64,000 bases of DNA from Stenotrophomonas beteli. Lineage in GTDB: Bacteria > Pseudomonadota > Gammaproteobacteria > Xanthomonadales > Xanthomonadaceae. The notes under the pieces are model-generated. The model worked only from the letters and a program-made list of their open reading frames with translations, was not told the DNA's origin and did not search any database. The translations under genes were made by a program, and so were the position numbers. Below, one piece after another: positions 16,979 to 30,558 of this stretch. The stretch lies in assembly GCF_001431665.1 (NCBI RefSeq), contig NZ_LLXV01000055.1, positions 124,001-188,000 on the forward strand. The letters are read 5' to 3'. The number at the start of each line of letters is the position of its first letter. Within the stretch, counting starts at the first letter, position 1.

Positions 16979-18159
16979 GCATGATGTCGACCCTGATGAC
17001 GGTGATGCGCAAGGAGCTGCGCGACCTGTCGCGTGACCGCCGCACGCTGCTGCTGACCCTGCTGTTCGGGCCGCTGCTGTACCCGGTGCTGCTGCTGGGC
17101 ATGGGCAAGCTGGCCGAAAGCCGGGTGCGCACGCAGATCGAACAGCCGTTGCAGATTCCCACCATCGGTGCGGAGAACGCGCCCAACCTGGTCCGCTTCC
17201 TCGCTGCACAGGGCCTCAATGCTACCCCGGCACCGAAGGAGCTGGCAGAGGCGATCCGCAGCCAGGACATCGACGTGGCACTGCGCATCAGCGATGACTT
17301 CGGCAGCAACTGGGCCGACGGCAAGCCGGCACTGGTGGAGGTGATCAAGGACAGCACCCGTCGCGCCGCTGAAGTCCCCAGTGCGCGCCTGGAAGCTGCC
17401 CTGGCCACCTACAACGGCCAGGTGGGCGCGTTGCGGCTCATGTCGCGCGGCATTGATGCGCAGGTGGCACGCCCACTGGATGTGGCACGCCAGGATATGG
17501 CCAGTGCCGAAGCCAAGCGCGGCATGATCCTGTCGATGCTGCTGCCGGTACTGCTGACCCTGACCTCGTTCATCGGCGGTGCCTATCTGGTGATGGATGC
17601 CACCGCCGGTGAACGCGAGCGGCAGTCGCTGGAACCGTTGCTGGCCACGCCCGGCTCACGCAGCGCGATCGTCAGCGGCAAGATCGCCGCCGCCTGCGTG
17701 GTCGGTTTCGTGTCGCTGCTGTTGACCCTGGTCGCGTTCAAGGTGAGCGCGCAGATCGCGCCGGGCAATGTCGGTCGCCAGTTCAACATGAACATCGGTT
17801 CGATGCTGCAGATGCTGCTGGTGATGTTGCCGATGCTGCTGATCGGCACCTCGCTGCTGACCTTCCTGTCGGCCGCGGCCAAGAGCATGAAGGAAGCGCA
17901 GAGCCACATGACCTGGCTGATGCTGCTGCCGATGCTGCCCGGCTACGCACTGGTGGCCTATCCGCTGAAGAGCGAACTGTGGCAGTACGCGGTGCCGTTC
18001 CTGTCGCAGAACCAGATGCTGCTGAAGGTGATCCGTCACGAGTCCATCACCCCCGCGGTGTGGGCGATCTACCTCGGCGCCAGCCTCGGCCTGGCCGCCG
18101 TGCTGTGGTTCGCCGCCGTGCGCCGCTACCACAACGAGCGCCTGGCAATCTCGGGTTGA
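16975..18159 (+). CDS. ABC transporter permease, NatB-like
   Basis: A 394-residue ABC-2-type permease: one N-terminal helix (residues about 22-42), a large periplasmic domain of about 150 residues, then five to six helices. The motif ERERQSLEPLLATP before the second helix block is characteristic of NatB/YhaP-like permeases. Partner of the NatA-like ATPase, with a 4-base overlap. Substrate unknown; NatAB homologues export sodium or hydrophobic compounds. A bidirectional hairpin terminator at 18199-18227 ends the operon. Confidence 0.87.
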   Translation: MSMMSTLMTVMRKELRDLSRDRRTLLLTLLFGPLLYPVLLLGMGKLAESRVRTQIEQPLQIPTIGAENAPNLVRFLAAQGLNATPAPKELAEAIRSQDIDVALRISDDFGSNWADGKPALVEVIKDSTRRAAEVPSARLEAALATYNGQVGALRLMSRGIDAQVARPLDVARQDMASAEAKRGMILSMLLPVLLTLTSFIGGAYLVMDATAGERERQSLEPLLATPGSRSAIVSGKIAAACVVGFVSLLLTLVAFKVSAQIAPGNVGRQFNMNIGSMLQMLLVMLPMLLIGTSLLTFLSAAAKSMKEAQSHMTWLMLLPMLPGYALVAYPLKSELWQYAVPFLSQNQMLLKVIRHESITPAVWAIYLGASLGLAAVLWFAAVRRYHNERLAISG

Positions 18160-18198
18160 CTGCAACCGGTAGCGCCAGGCCATGCCCGGCGGATGGGG

Positions 18199-18227
18199 AA
18201 CGAGGCCCGGTCATTCCGGGCCTCGTT
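18199..18227. terminator. Bidirectional hairpin terminator
   Basis: AACGAGGCCCGG and its exact complement surround a 5-base loop (TCATT), between the convergent ABC permease and the DUF7832-like gene. GTTGTT follows on the plus strand and GTTCCCC on the minus strand. A GTAG-headed palindrome (18168 onward) precedes it. Confidence 0.75.
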
Positions 18228-18231
18228 GTTC

Positions 18232-18657
18232 TCAGGTTCGCGTTGCCTGCCAAGCAGCGAAGCGCTGGGCGATCACCGGTGCCAGTCGGTCGAAGTTTTC
18301 CCAAGTATCGGCAACGTGGTACAGCGAAGGAAGATCGTCTGCCAGGAATTCGTTGTAGTCATCGGGATACAGGCAGTCATCCGCTTGGTAGTACTCCAGC
18401 GTGAATGCGTTCGCCTCATCGTTGATCATTTCGTCAAGGAACTTGCCATCACACACCAGCAGAAACTGACCGGGTGTCATAGCACGCCGGGTCAAGGATC
18501 TCAGCTCCTCCTGCATGTCGTCGGCCAGTTCTTCGCCTGCCATACCCCGCAGAAGGAGCCATGCCACGTACATGCCGATATGCGTTGCACCGGCCTCGGG
18601 CGGAAGCTCGGCAGGAAAATCACCGTCGGAATGCCAGCTGGCGTCGTCGTACTTCAT
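18232..18657 (-). CDS. Small acidic protein, DUF7832-like
   Basis: A 141-residue acidic cytoplasmic protein. The start segment MKYDDASWHSDGDFP and the following GATHIGMYVAW resemble a family of small bacterial proteins annotated as DUF7832; I assign this by memory of the pattern, with no functional knowledge. Such proteins are often found near toxin-immunity genes, but no toxin is visible here. The start at 18657 has an AAAGGAA site 6 bases upstream. Monocistronic, ending at the bidirectional terminator. Confidence 0.65.
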   Translation of the reverse strand: MKYDDASWHSDGDFPAELPPEAGATHIGMYVAWLLLRGMAGEELADDMQEELRSLTRRAMTPGQFLLVCDGKFLDEMINDEANAFTLEYYQADDCLYPDDYNEFLADDLPSLYHVADTWENFDRLAPVIAQRFAAWQATRT

Positions 18658-18724
18658 TTGTTTTCCTTTTGAAATTGACAACCAGCTTAGGTCGCGAGGA
18701 ATTGCGGCGGGAGTGTCAATTACG

Positions 18725-19516
18725 TCAGCCTTTGCCATACCGCGCGGGCGTCACCCCCATCTCGCGCTTGAACACGTTGATGAAGGAACTGGGTGTGTCG
18801 TAGCCCATCGACAGCGCAACGCTGATCACCGGCTCGCCCGCCAGCAGGCGTGGCAGCGACAGCAGCACGCGCAGGCGTTGCCGCCAGTGGCCCAGGGTCA
18901 TGCCTGTTTCGGCCTGCCAACGGCGGGCGAGACTGCGGCTGGACAGGGCGCTGGCCGCTGCCCACGCCTCGACACTGCGCAGGTCGTCCGGCGATCGCGC
19001 CAGTGCCGCCGCGATCCGCCGCAACCGGCGATCCCGCGGCTGTGGCAGGGCAAGTGGCAAGGGAGTGCTGGCACGGATCTCATCGGCGATGACGCCGGCC
19101 AGGCGTGCCTGCGCGGCGTCCAGTGGCTGATGCGGCCAGCATAGTGCGCGCGTGATCGCCGCCTGCAACAGTGCATCGGGTTGGAAAATACGGGGCAGCT
19201 CGGGCAGATCCAGGCCGGCATCGGCGCGAATGTACAGGCTCCAGCCATCGAACCCGTCCGCGCCGACCAGTGCATGGGGCAGCAACGGCGGTATCCACGC
19301 AACGTGTCCTGCCGGAAGCAGCCACTGCAGACTCCCGGCTTCAATCCTCAGCAGACCCTGGTGGGCGCCCAGCAATTGACCGCGCAGGTGTTGATGGCGG
19401 GCAGTGCGCCGCCTTCCGGGCATGCGCAACCGGGCGGCCAGCACGATGGGACCGTCGTCGGCGTCCGCCAATGCCGGATCAATCAGGTCGGTCGGTGTCT
19501 GATCTGCCATATCCAA
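18725..19516 (-). CDS. AraC family transcriptional regulator
   Basis: A 263-residue regulator with an N-terminal cupin-like ligand domain (H-Q-H around residue 41) and a C-terminal double helix-turn-helix of the AraC/XylS type: SSRSLARRWQAETG, LRVLLSLPRLL, then SVALSMGYDTPSSFINVFKREMG, ending GVTPARY. The domain order and length match the AraC_binding plus HTH_18 group. The start is at 19516 or, six bases on, at 19510. It is divergent from the 84-residue ORF at 19589, with 72 bases between starts, so that small gene is a candidate target. Confidence 0.88.
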   Translation of the reverse strand: MDMADQTPTDLIDPALADADDGPIVLAARLRMPGRRRTARHQHLRGQLLGAHQGLLRIEAGSLQWLLPAGHVAWIPPLLPHALVGADGFDGWSLYIRADAGLDLPELPRIFQPDALLQAAITRALCWPHQPLDAAQARLAGVIADEIRASTPLPLALPQPRDRRLRRIAAALARSPDDLRSVEAWAAASALSSRSLARRWQAETGMTLGHWRQRLRVLLSLPRLLAGEPVISVALSMGYDTPSSFINVFKREMGVTPARYGKG

Positions 19517-19588
19517 TGGCAGTTATACGGCAGAAACGCCGATCTGCGCGCGCCACACTGAACGCCCATTCCGACACGAGCAGCCCCC

Positions 19589-19843
19589 ATGCAGCCCCAG
19601 GACATCCTTCCCGACCACCAGAACGACGTGCAGGTAAACGGCCTCTCCGTGCGCAAGGGCAGCGTCGGCGCCTTCCTCGCCAGCGTCCGTGACTGGCAGG
19701 ACCCCGCCAGCGATGACGCCACCCGCGCCACCGCCGAAGCCGACCTGCGTGCGCTGCTGCCGGGCCTGCATGCGCTCGGCCTGTTCCAGGTGCTGGCCGC
19801 GCGCGATCCGGCACTGCAGCACCTGATCGACAGCCTCTCGTGA
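19589..19843 (+). CDS. Small hypothetical protein, 84 aa
   Basis: An 84-residue soluble protein with no recognised domain. It looks real: codon use matches neighbours, it is followed 7 bases later by a clear hairpin (19851-19873), and it lies divergently next to an AraC regulator. The sequence is acidic, with helical-looking segments (VGAFLASVRDW, ALLPGLHALGLF). It may belong to the group of small proteins called DUF2789 or similar, but I cannot confirm that. Confidence 0.6.
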   Translation: MQPQDILPDHQNDVQVNGLSVRKGSVGAFLASVRDWQDPASDDATRATAEADLRALLPGLHALGLFQVLAARDPALQHLIDSLS

Positions 19844-19850
19844 AACGAAT

Positions 19851-19873
19851 ACGGCCCGGACATGCCGGGCCGT
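19851..19873. terminator. Hairpin terminator
   Basis: ACGGCCCGGACATGCCGGGCCGT, a 10-pair stem with a 3-base loop, lies 7 bases after the stop of the 84-residue gene. It is followed by GTCGTCATT on the plus strand, a weak T tract. It lies between convergent genes and could serve both. Confidence 0.65.
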
Positions 19874-19891
19874 GTCGTCATTGCGGGGCGG

Positions 19892-19922
19892 AAACGACTT
19901 AATCCCCTCCGTCCCCTTTTTT
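19892..19922 (-). repeat. 31-bp dispersed element (copy 1)
   Basis: Read on the minus strand, this is AAAAAAGGGGACGGAGGGG followed by ATTAAGTCGTTT, starting 4 bases after the stop codon of the TonB-domain gene. An identical 31-bp copy lies at 35296-35326, directly after the dinG stop and in the same polarity relative to its gene. Confidence 0.85.
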
Positions 19923-19926
19923 GCGG

Positions 19927-20937
19927 TCAGCCGCCCGGTGCGAATACCAGCGTGCGGCGGGTGGTGACCGGCGCGCCGACCGGCTCGAAGCGCCAGCGCT
20001 TCACCGCGTTCAGCGCCTCGCGATCAAACACGCGCGACGGGGTTGCACGCAGCACGCGGGCGTTGGTCACCGAACCGTCCGTGCCGACCGTGATTTCCAC
20101 CAGCACTTCGCCGGAGGTACCCGCACGCAGCGCCTCGGCCGGATAGCGCGGCGCCGGGGTGCTGACCGGGCGCAGGTTCGGTGCGGCAGCAGCGGCTGGT
20201 GCGGCCGCCTGGCGTGCGGCACTGGCCTGCTGGGCAGCAGCCTGCTGCTGCTTCTGCTCGGCCTCGCGACGGGCGGCGGCCTGGCGCTCGGCCTCCTGGC
20301 GCTCGCTGTCACGGCGCGTGGCCTCCTGCTGCGCGGCGATCTGCTTGGCGGCGTCGGCCTCCTTGGCGCGCTGCTCGGCCAGGCGCTGCTGTTCGGTCTG
20401 CTGCTTGCTGCGGTCCTCGGCGTCCTTCTTCGCCTTTTCGGCTTCGGCCTCGGTGCGCTTGGCGGCGTTCTGCACACCCTTGGCCAGGCCATCCTTCAGC
20501 CGCGGCAGTGCCGGCGCGGACGCATCCACCTTCTCGATCAGTGCCACCAACCGCTGCGCTTCGTCGAAATCCTCGCGGCCCAGGTGCTGTTCGGCAGCGA
20601 TCAGGGTGTAGGGCAGCAGATCGGTCAGTGCGCTCTTCACCGACGCGTCGTCCGGCGTCTTGTCGCGCAGGGCCAGGTAGTACTCGATGGCGTTGTCGCC
20701 GGCCGGGGCGTACATGCGGTTCTCGCGCAGGGCCTGGCTGGCCGATTCACGCAGCTGCTCGGTGCCCATCGACTGCACCTTGGCGGCGACCACCGGTGCG
20801 GCCGGTGCAGCAGCGCTGGGTGCGGCGGCCGGGGCCGGTGCAGCGGTTTCTTCCTTGCCCGAGCAGGCGGCCAGCGCCAGTGCCAGGGCAACCGGCAGCC
20901 ACCGGCGCGCGGCGGTGATCGTTGAGACGTGCGACAT
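19927..20937 (-). CDS. Lipoprotein with coiled coil and TonB C-terminal domain
   Basis: A 336-residue envelope protein. The N-terminus has a lipobox, LALAAC (Cys25), instead of the membrane anchor of classical TonB. An Ala/Pro-rich stretch follows, then a helical domain (about residues 55-155), then a long Gln/Glu/Ala-rich coiled coil (about 160-250) resembling TolA, and finally a TonB C-terminal domain (about 262-336) with PRYPAEALRAGTSGEV and WRFEPV. The architecture suggests a periplasmic lipoprotein that spans part of the envelope and touches outer-membrane partners. ExbB/ExbD genes are not nearby. The lack of a transmembrane helix makes proton-driven energy transfer unlikely. Flanked by the 31-bp repeat at its 3' end and about 200 bases of non-coding DNA 5'. 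Confidence 0.82.
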   Translation of the reverse strand: MSHVSTITAARRWLPVALALALAACSGKEETAAPAPAAAPSAAAPAAPVVAAKVQSMGTEQLRESASQALRENRMYAPAGDNAIEYYLALRDKTPDDASVKSALTDLLPYTLIAAEQHLGREDFDEAQRLVALIEKVDASAPALPRLKDGLAKGVQNAAKRTEAEAEKAKKDAEDRSKQQTEQQRLAEQRAKEADAAKQIAAQQEATRRDSERQEAERQAAARREAEQKQQQAAAQQASAARQAAAPAAAAAPNLRPVSTPAPRYPAEALRAGTSGEVLVEITVGTDGSVTNARVLRATPSRVFDREALNAVKRWRFEPVGAPVTTRRTLVFAPGG

Positions 20938-21138
20938 CCTGCTCCCCTCTAGAAGACGACGTGACGTAAATCATTGATACGCATGGCCGGGACCTGCGGT
21001 CCGGGCGCGGCAGGGTGACGTTTCCCGACGCCACCGCCGGCAACAGCGAGGATGCAATCTAGCATCCCGGCCACCGCCGCGTACAAGGGGCAGTGGCCGG
21101 GACGGGGCAACGGCGCCATGCCGCTGCCGGCAACGACA

Positions 21139-21747
21139 TCAGTGGTCGTGCGGCTTGCTGTGGCTGCTGGACATCAGCCGGTCGGTCCAGGCGATGCCGA
21201 TCGCCGACAGGATGAACACGCAATGGATGATGGTCTGCCACAGCACACCTTCGGCGGTGAAGGTCGAGCAGGTCTGCTCGCCGATGTTGGCGGCGGCCGA
21301 CGCCATCCGCTCCGGCGGGCACAGCGGGATGCCGCCCAGCGCGCCACTGGCGATGAAGGTCTTGAGCAGATGGATCGAGGAGATGCCGATGATCGCCATC
21401 GCCAGCTTCACTTTCAGCACGCTGGCGTTGACATGGCTCAGCCATTCGGGCTGGTCCGGGTGGCCTTCCAGGCGCAGCCGCGAAACGAAGGTCTCGTAGC
21501 CACCGACGATCACCATTACCAGCAGGTTGGAGATCATCACCACATCGATCAGGCCCAGCACGATCAGCATGATCTGCTGTTCGCCCATCGTCACCGAATG
21601 CGAGATCAGGTGCCACAGTTCCTTGCCGAACAGGAACACATAGACGCACTGCGCCACGATCAAGCCCAGGTACAGCGGCAGCTGCAGCCAGCGTGAGGCG
21701 AAGATCAGGGTCGACATGGGGGAGATCGGCGGACGGTTTGCACTCAT
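21139..21747 (-). CDS. UPF0114 (YqhA-like, TIGR00645) membrane protein
   Basis: A 202-residue inner-membrane protein with four hydrophobic segments and the family signature [15 protein letters not shown] near the N-terminus, plus [16 protein letters not shown] in the middle. The function of the UPF0114 family is not firmly established. Between the third and fourth helices is an insertion with two cysteines (PLCPPER and QTCSTF) that would face one side of the membrane. The start is at 21747, or internally at 21717; neither has a clear ribosome-binding site. It is divergent from the GST gene. Confidence 0.85.
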   Translation of the reverse strand: MSANRPPISPMSTLIFASRWLQLPLYLGLIVAQCVYVFLFGKELWHLISHSVTMGEQQIMLIVLGLIDVVMISNLLVMVIVGGYETFVSRLRLEGHPDQPEWLSHVNASVLKVKLAMAIIGISSIHLLKTFIASGALGGIPLCPPERMASAAANIGEQTCSTFTAEGVLWQTIIHCVFILSAIGIAWTDRLMSSSHSKPHDH

Positions 21748-21859
21748 GCGGGGGATGCTGCGTTGCGGGGGAGTGGCGAGGTTACTGGCCCGTCATGACG
21801 GTGCCAACCCAACTCACGCACTAGACTTCAGGTTCCCTTCCGTACCCCGAGCCGCTGCC

Positions 21860-24951
<3,092 letters not shown>

Positions 24952-24976
24952 TCCACAGCCGGGAAGGAGCCCGCCG

Positions 24977-25492
24977 ATGATCCTGCCACCGCCCATTCCC
25001 AGCCACTGCACCCGACCCGCCGGATGGTGGAGCCGGCACTGGCGCTGGGCGATGCCCCTGGCCGTCGTGCTGGTGCTGGGCGTGGCCGGCGGCATCGTTG
25101 CCTGGAGCGTTCTGCGCTGGAGCGAGGCGGCCCGCGAGAGCCCGCCGATGCGCGAGGCGCTGCGGCGCGCCGGCTGCAGTGTCGAGCTGGTGGAAGCGTT
25201 CGGTGAGCCACTGCGTACCGGATCGATGCCGCTGGGCAGCATGCAGACCGCGATCAACGGCCAGCGCGACGTCGGCCTGACCGTGGCCCTGGAGGGCTCC
25301 CGCGCGCACGGCCGGTTGTTCGTGCAGGGCAGCCGCCGCGATGACGTGTGGGATTACCCGGTGATGTATGTGCTGGGCGAGAACAAGCAGACCTTCGACC
25401 TGACCGCGCTGGATGACGATGAGGCCGCGCAGGAATGCGAACTGCAGGCCTGCCGCGAACGCGGCGAATGCCCGCTGGCCGCAGCGTTGTGA
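24977..25492 (+). CDS. Coa1-like single-pass membrane protein
   Basis: A 171-residue protein with a single N-terminal transmembrane helix (about residues 25-45), followed by a compact soluble domain of the Coa1/Tim21-like family, defined in mitochondria as a cytochrome c oxidase assembly factor. The conserved part is EALRRAGCSVELVEAFGEP through DVWDYPVMYVL. Three further cysteines lie near the C-terminus (ECELQACRERGEC). It begins 25 bases after the peptidase gene, with a GGAAGGAG site upstream, and is probably in the same operon. No cytochrome oxidase genes are nearby, so a role in respiratory assembly is only a family-based guess. Confidence 0.72.
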   Translation: MILPPPIPSHCTRPAGWWSRHWRWAMPLAVVLVLGVAGGIVAWSVLRWSEAARESPPMREALRRAGCSVELVEAFGEPLRTGSMPLGSMQTAINGQRDVGLTVALEGSRAHGRLFVQGSRRDDVWDYPVMYVLGENKQTFDLTALDDDEAAQECELQACRERGECPLAAAL

Positions 25493-25559
25493 CCTCCGGC
25501 CGATTGTCGTCATCGCGCTGAGCGCGTAGGGTGCGGGCAACCCTGTCCTGGAGTGCACC

Positions 25560-27359
25560 ATGAAGCCGATCGCGCTGGCCGTTGCCCTGGCCCTGACCGC
25601 CGCCCCGCTGCTGTCCGCCCCGCCGGCGCTGGCCGCACCCACCGCCAAGGCCGCCACGCCGGCCAGCCCGGCCTGGGTGGCCCGCAGCAATGCACTGGCG
25701 CAGATCCTGCTCGATGCCCAGGGCCCGTTCCAGCCAGAGGAAACCGGCTTCTTCGGCGTGCCTGGCTATGACGACAAGGTGGCCGATCTCGGCCCCGACA
25801 ACGACAAGCGCTACCGCGCGGCGATGGCCAAGGCGCGCGACGAACTGAAGGCGAAGCTGGCTACCGAGAAGGATCCCAACGTCCGCCAGGACCTGGAGAT
25901 CATGATCCACGCCGCCAACCAGAACATCGAAGGCAGCGAGCTCAACGAGAAGTACCTGCTGCCGTGGACCGACGCACCGCAGACCGTGTTCAGCGGCCTC
26001 AACCTGCTGCTGTCCGACCAGGTACCAGCCGAGCGCCGCGCCAGGGCGATCGACCGCCTCAAGGCCTACGCCGGCCTGCAGCCGGGCACCACCGCCTTCA
26101 CCACGCTGGCCCGCCAGCGCTACGAGGAACGGCTGAAGGACAGCAGCCTGCTGCAGCCGACGAAGATCGAAGTGCAGCAGTCGCTGGATAACGTCGAGAC
26201 CTATATCAGCGGTATCGAGTCGCTGCTGAAGAAGTACCAGATCGCCGGTGCCGATGAAGCAATGAAGGCCCTGGCCGGGCAGATGAAGGACTACGCCAGC
26301 TGGACGCGCTCGACCGTGCTGCCGAAGGCGCGCGCCGACGCACGCCTGCCGGCGCCGCTGTACGCCTACCAGCTCAAGCAGGTCGGCATCGACATCGACC
26401 CGAAGCTGCTGATGCAGCGCGCGCAGCTGGAGTTCATGGAAACCCGTTCGGCGATGCAGCAGCTGGCCCCGCTGGTGGTGAAGGACAAGGGCCTGAAGGT
26501 GGCCGATCCGAGCGACCCGGTGGCGGTGATCCGCGCGCTGAAGGCCGACAAGATCGCCGACGACCAGCTGGAAGGCCACTACCGCAAGGTGATCGATGCG
26601 ATCGATCCGCTGATCCGCGAGCACGCCATCGTCGATGTACCCAAGCGCGCCATGCAGATGCGCCTGGGTTCAGCGGCCGAGAGCGCGGCCAGCCCGGCTC
26701 CGCACTTCCTGCCGGCGCCGCTGGTCAACAACACCGGGCAGCAGGGCACCTTCGTGCTGCCGCTGGGCAACCCGGCGGCGGGCCCGGGCGCGCAGTACGA
26801 CGATTTCAACTTCGGTTCGGCCGCCTGGACCCTGAGTGCGCATGAAGGTCGCCCCGGCCACGAGCTGCAGTTCACCGCGATGGTCGAGCGGGGCGTGTCG
26901 CTGGCGCGCACCATGTTCGCGTTCAATTCGGTGAATGTGGAAGGCTGGGCGCTGTATGCCGAAGCCGAGATGGTGCCGTACGAGCCGCTGGACGGGCAGA
27001 TGATCGCCCTGCAGTTCCGCCTGCTGCGTGCCGCACGCGCCATGCTCGACCCGATGCTCAACCTGGGCCTGACCGATCGCGCCAACGGCGAACGCGTGCT
27101 GATGGAGCAGGTCGGCCTGTCCAAGGCGATGGCCACCCAGGAACTGGACCGCTACATGGTGCGCATGCCGGGTCAGGCGGGCAGCTACTTCTACGGTTAC
27201 ACCCGCATCCTGGAACTGCGCATGCAGACCGAGCTGGCACTGGGCGCGAAATTCGACCGCCTGGCGTTCAACAACTTCCTGCTCGACCAGGGCCTGCTGC
27301 CGCCGGACCAGCTGGCCGACGCGGTGAACAAGGTGTTCGTGCCGAAGTACAAGCGCTGA
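25560..27359 (+). CDS. DUF885 family periplasmic protein
   Basis: A 599-residue exported protein with a signal peptide of about 25 residues ending PALAA, then a mostly helical DUF885 fold. The zinc-site-like motif is SAHEGRPGHELQF (near residue 428), the family's version of HExxH-type peptidases, which makes a metallopeptidase role plausible but unproven. Length is normal for the family. The start at 25560 gives MKPIALAVALAL. A cluster of SMAG palindromes follows its stop. Confidence 0.87.
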   Translation: MKPIALAVALALTAAPLLSAPPALAAPTAKAATPASPAWVARSNALAQILLDAQGPFQPEETGFFGVPGYDDKVADLGPDNDKRYRAAMAKARDELKAKLATEKDPNVRQDLEIMIHAANQNIEGSELNEKYLLPWTDAPQTVFSGLNLLLSDQVPAERRARAIDRLKAYAGLQPGTTAFTTLARQRYEERLKDSSLLQPTKIEVQQSLDNVETYISGIESLLKKYQIAGADEAMKALAGQMKDYASWTRSTVLPKARADARLPAPLYAYQLKQVGIDIDPKLLMQRAQLEFMETRSAMQQLAPLVVKDKGLKVADPSDPVAVIRALKADKIADDQLEGHYRKVIDAIDPLIREHAIVDVPKRAMQMRLGSAAESAASPAPHFLPAPLVNNTGQQGTFVLPLGNPAAGPGAQYDDFNFGSAAWTLSAHEGRPGHELQFTAMVERGVSLARTMFAFNSVNVEGWALYAEAEMVPYEPLDGQMIALQFRLLRAARAMLDPMLNLGLTDRANGERVLMEQVGLSKAMATQELDRYMVRMPGQAGSYFYGYTRILELRMQTELALGAKFDRLAFNNFLLDQGLLPPDQLADAVNKVFVPKYKR

Positions 27360-27368
27360 ACGGCCCCG

Positions 27369-27562
27369 GTAGTGCCGGCCGCTGGCCGGCAGCCGCTGTT
27401 GGTAGATGCCGACCTTGGTCGGCGCTGTGGTTTCGTGCCAACCAAGGTTGGCACCCAGCAGAGCGATGCGTCGGTTGTTGCAGGGGTAGTGCCGGCGCTG
27501 GCCGGCATTGCCTTGGCCCCAGGAAGGAGTCCCGAGGTTGCCGGCCAGCGGCCGGCACTACC
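27369..27562. repeat. Cluster of five SMAG/REP-like palindromes
   Basis: GTAGTGCCGGCCGCTGGCC (27369-27392), GTAGATGCCGACC...GGTCGGC (27402-27425), GTGCCAACCAAGGTTGGCAC (near 27437), GTAGTGCCGGCGCTGGCC (near 27487), and an inverted copy ending GGCCGGCACTAC (near 27539-27562). They fill the gap between the convergent DUF885 and lipoprotein genes. At least three sequence subtypes sit side by side. Confidence 0.8.
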
Positions 27563-27580
27563 GGCGCTGACCCGAACGGG

Positions 27581-28045
27581 TCAGCGTTGCGGTTGCGGGG
27601 TAATCACCTGTGTCGGCAATCGCGCCGGCGGTGCCGGGTTCGGCACCCAGATCGCCACGCCGGCGGCGCGCTTCTGCGTGGTCGGAATGCCGATGCCAAC
27701 GCCGCCACCCACGTGCGAGCCGAAGGTGCCGGCGCCCACCGACATGCCCACCGGCGAGCCACTACTGCCCACACCCATCAACACCACGCCGTTGGCGCCC
27801 AGCGCGGCGGCTTCGCGCTTCAGGCGGGCCACGGCGGCGTCAGTCTGGCCCTGGGTGCCGAAGCCGACCGCCGAGGCGGATTCCAGCTGGGCAATCTCCT
27901 GCGAGCCGGCCGGTGGCGTCGAATAGATCTGCACCAGTGCCGGATCGATCGGTGCCCGGGCGCGGCCCAGCATCACCTTGGACGTACTGGCGCAGCCGGC
28001 GCTGACCAGCAGGATGGCCGCCACCGCGGCCCAACGGATATTCAT
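27581..28045 (-). CDS. Small lipoprotein, glycine-rich C-terminal half
   Basis: A 154-residue lipoprotein (lipobox LVSAGC, Cys18). The region IAQLESASAVGFGTQGQTDAAV and LKREAAALGANGVVLMGV resembles the small lipoprotein domains that place a short alpha-beta unit after the lipid anchor (a YbjQ/heavy-metal-binding-like pattern, AxxLGANGV). The C-terminal half is rich in Gly/Val/Ser (GVGSSGSPVG, GSHVGGGVGIG). Function unknown; outer-membrane location inferred. The start at 28045 is set by the lipobox. Confidence 0.75.
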   Translation of the reverse strand: MNIRWAAVAAILLVSAGCASTSKVMLGRARAPIDPALVQIYSTPPAGSQEIAQLESASAVGFGTQGQTDAAVARLKREAAALGANGVVLMGVGSSGSPVGMSVGAGTFGSHVGGGVGIGIPTTQKRAAGVAIWVPNPAPPARLPTQVITPQPQR

Positions 28046-28228
28046 GGCACGACCCCTGTAGGACTGGTTGCGATCATCGGCGGGCCACTCTGAATCGGCG
28101 CCAACACCCGCCCGTGGGCAGGCAGCGCAGACGCTAGCACGGTGCCGGTGACAGCCCTGCCAACGGCAGTAGGCGGCGGCCCCGGGAACGATTATGGTGG
28201 GGCCAGGAACCAACTGCAGGAGGGCGGC

Positions 28229-28477
28229 ATGGGTGTGATCAGTCTGTTGTGGGGTGTGCTGGCGCTGCTGTGGATGATCCTGGCGCTGATTCCGCTGCTG
28301 GGCTGGGGCAACTGGTTCCTGATCCCGTTTGCCGCCGTTGGCGCGGTGATCGCCGCGCTGGGCATCCTGTTCACCCACCCCAGCAAGCGCGGCCGGGCCT
28401 GGGCCGGGCTGGTGCTGAACGGCATCGTGGTGGTGGTCGGCATCCTGCGCCTGGGCCTGGGCGGCGGCGTGATCTGA
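28229..28477 (+). CDS. Small membrane protein, 82 aa
   Basis: An 82-residue protein with two to three hydrophobic segments separated by a short polar turn (HPSKRGRAWA). The layout resembles small inner-membrane DUF4190-like proteins. The start at 28229 is fixed by a strong AGGAGG site 5 bases upstream; the longer frame to 28142 is ruled out by this. About 120 bases separate it from the bestrophin gene. Confidence 0.7.
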   Translation: MGVISLLWGVLALLWMILALIPLLGWGNWFLIPFAAVGAVIAALGILFTHPSKRGRAWAGLVLNGIVVVVGILRLGLGGGVI

Positions 28478-28599
28478 ACCTGCCGGCGGGTGCGACCGGG
28501 CGTCGCAGGCGCACAGCCGGTGGCCGGGCAGGGGCGTACAATGAATGACTGCGCGAGCCCCCCGCGTGCCTGTGAATCCGCGCCCGGCGCGGCTGCCCG

Positions 28600-30526
<1,927 letters not shown>

Positions 30527-30558
30527 CAATAGCGCCACGATAGACGGAGGAGTGCGCG

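Noticed and set aside
18725-19516. DUF7832-like gene and AraC regulator as one operon
   Set aside because: They are on the same strand with 67 bases between them, but the small gene has its own strong ribosome-binding site and no functional link is seen; I leave the operon call open.
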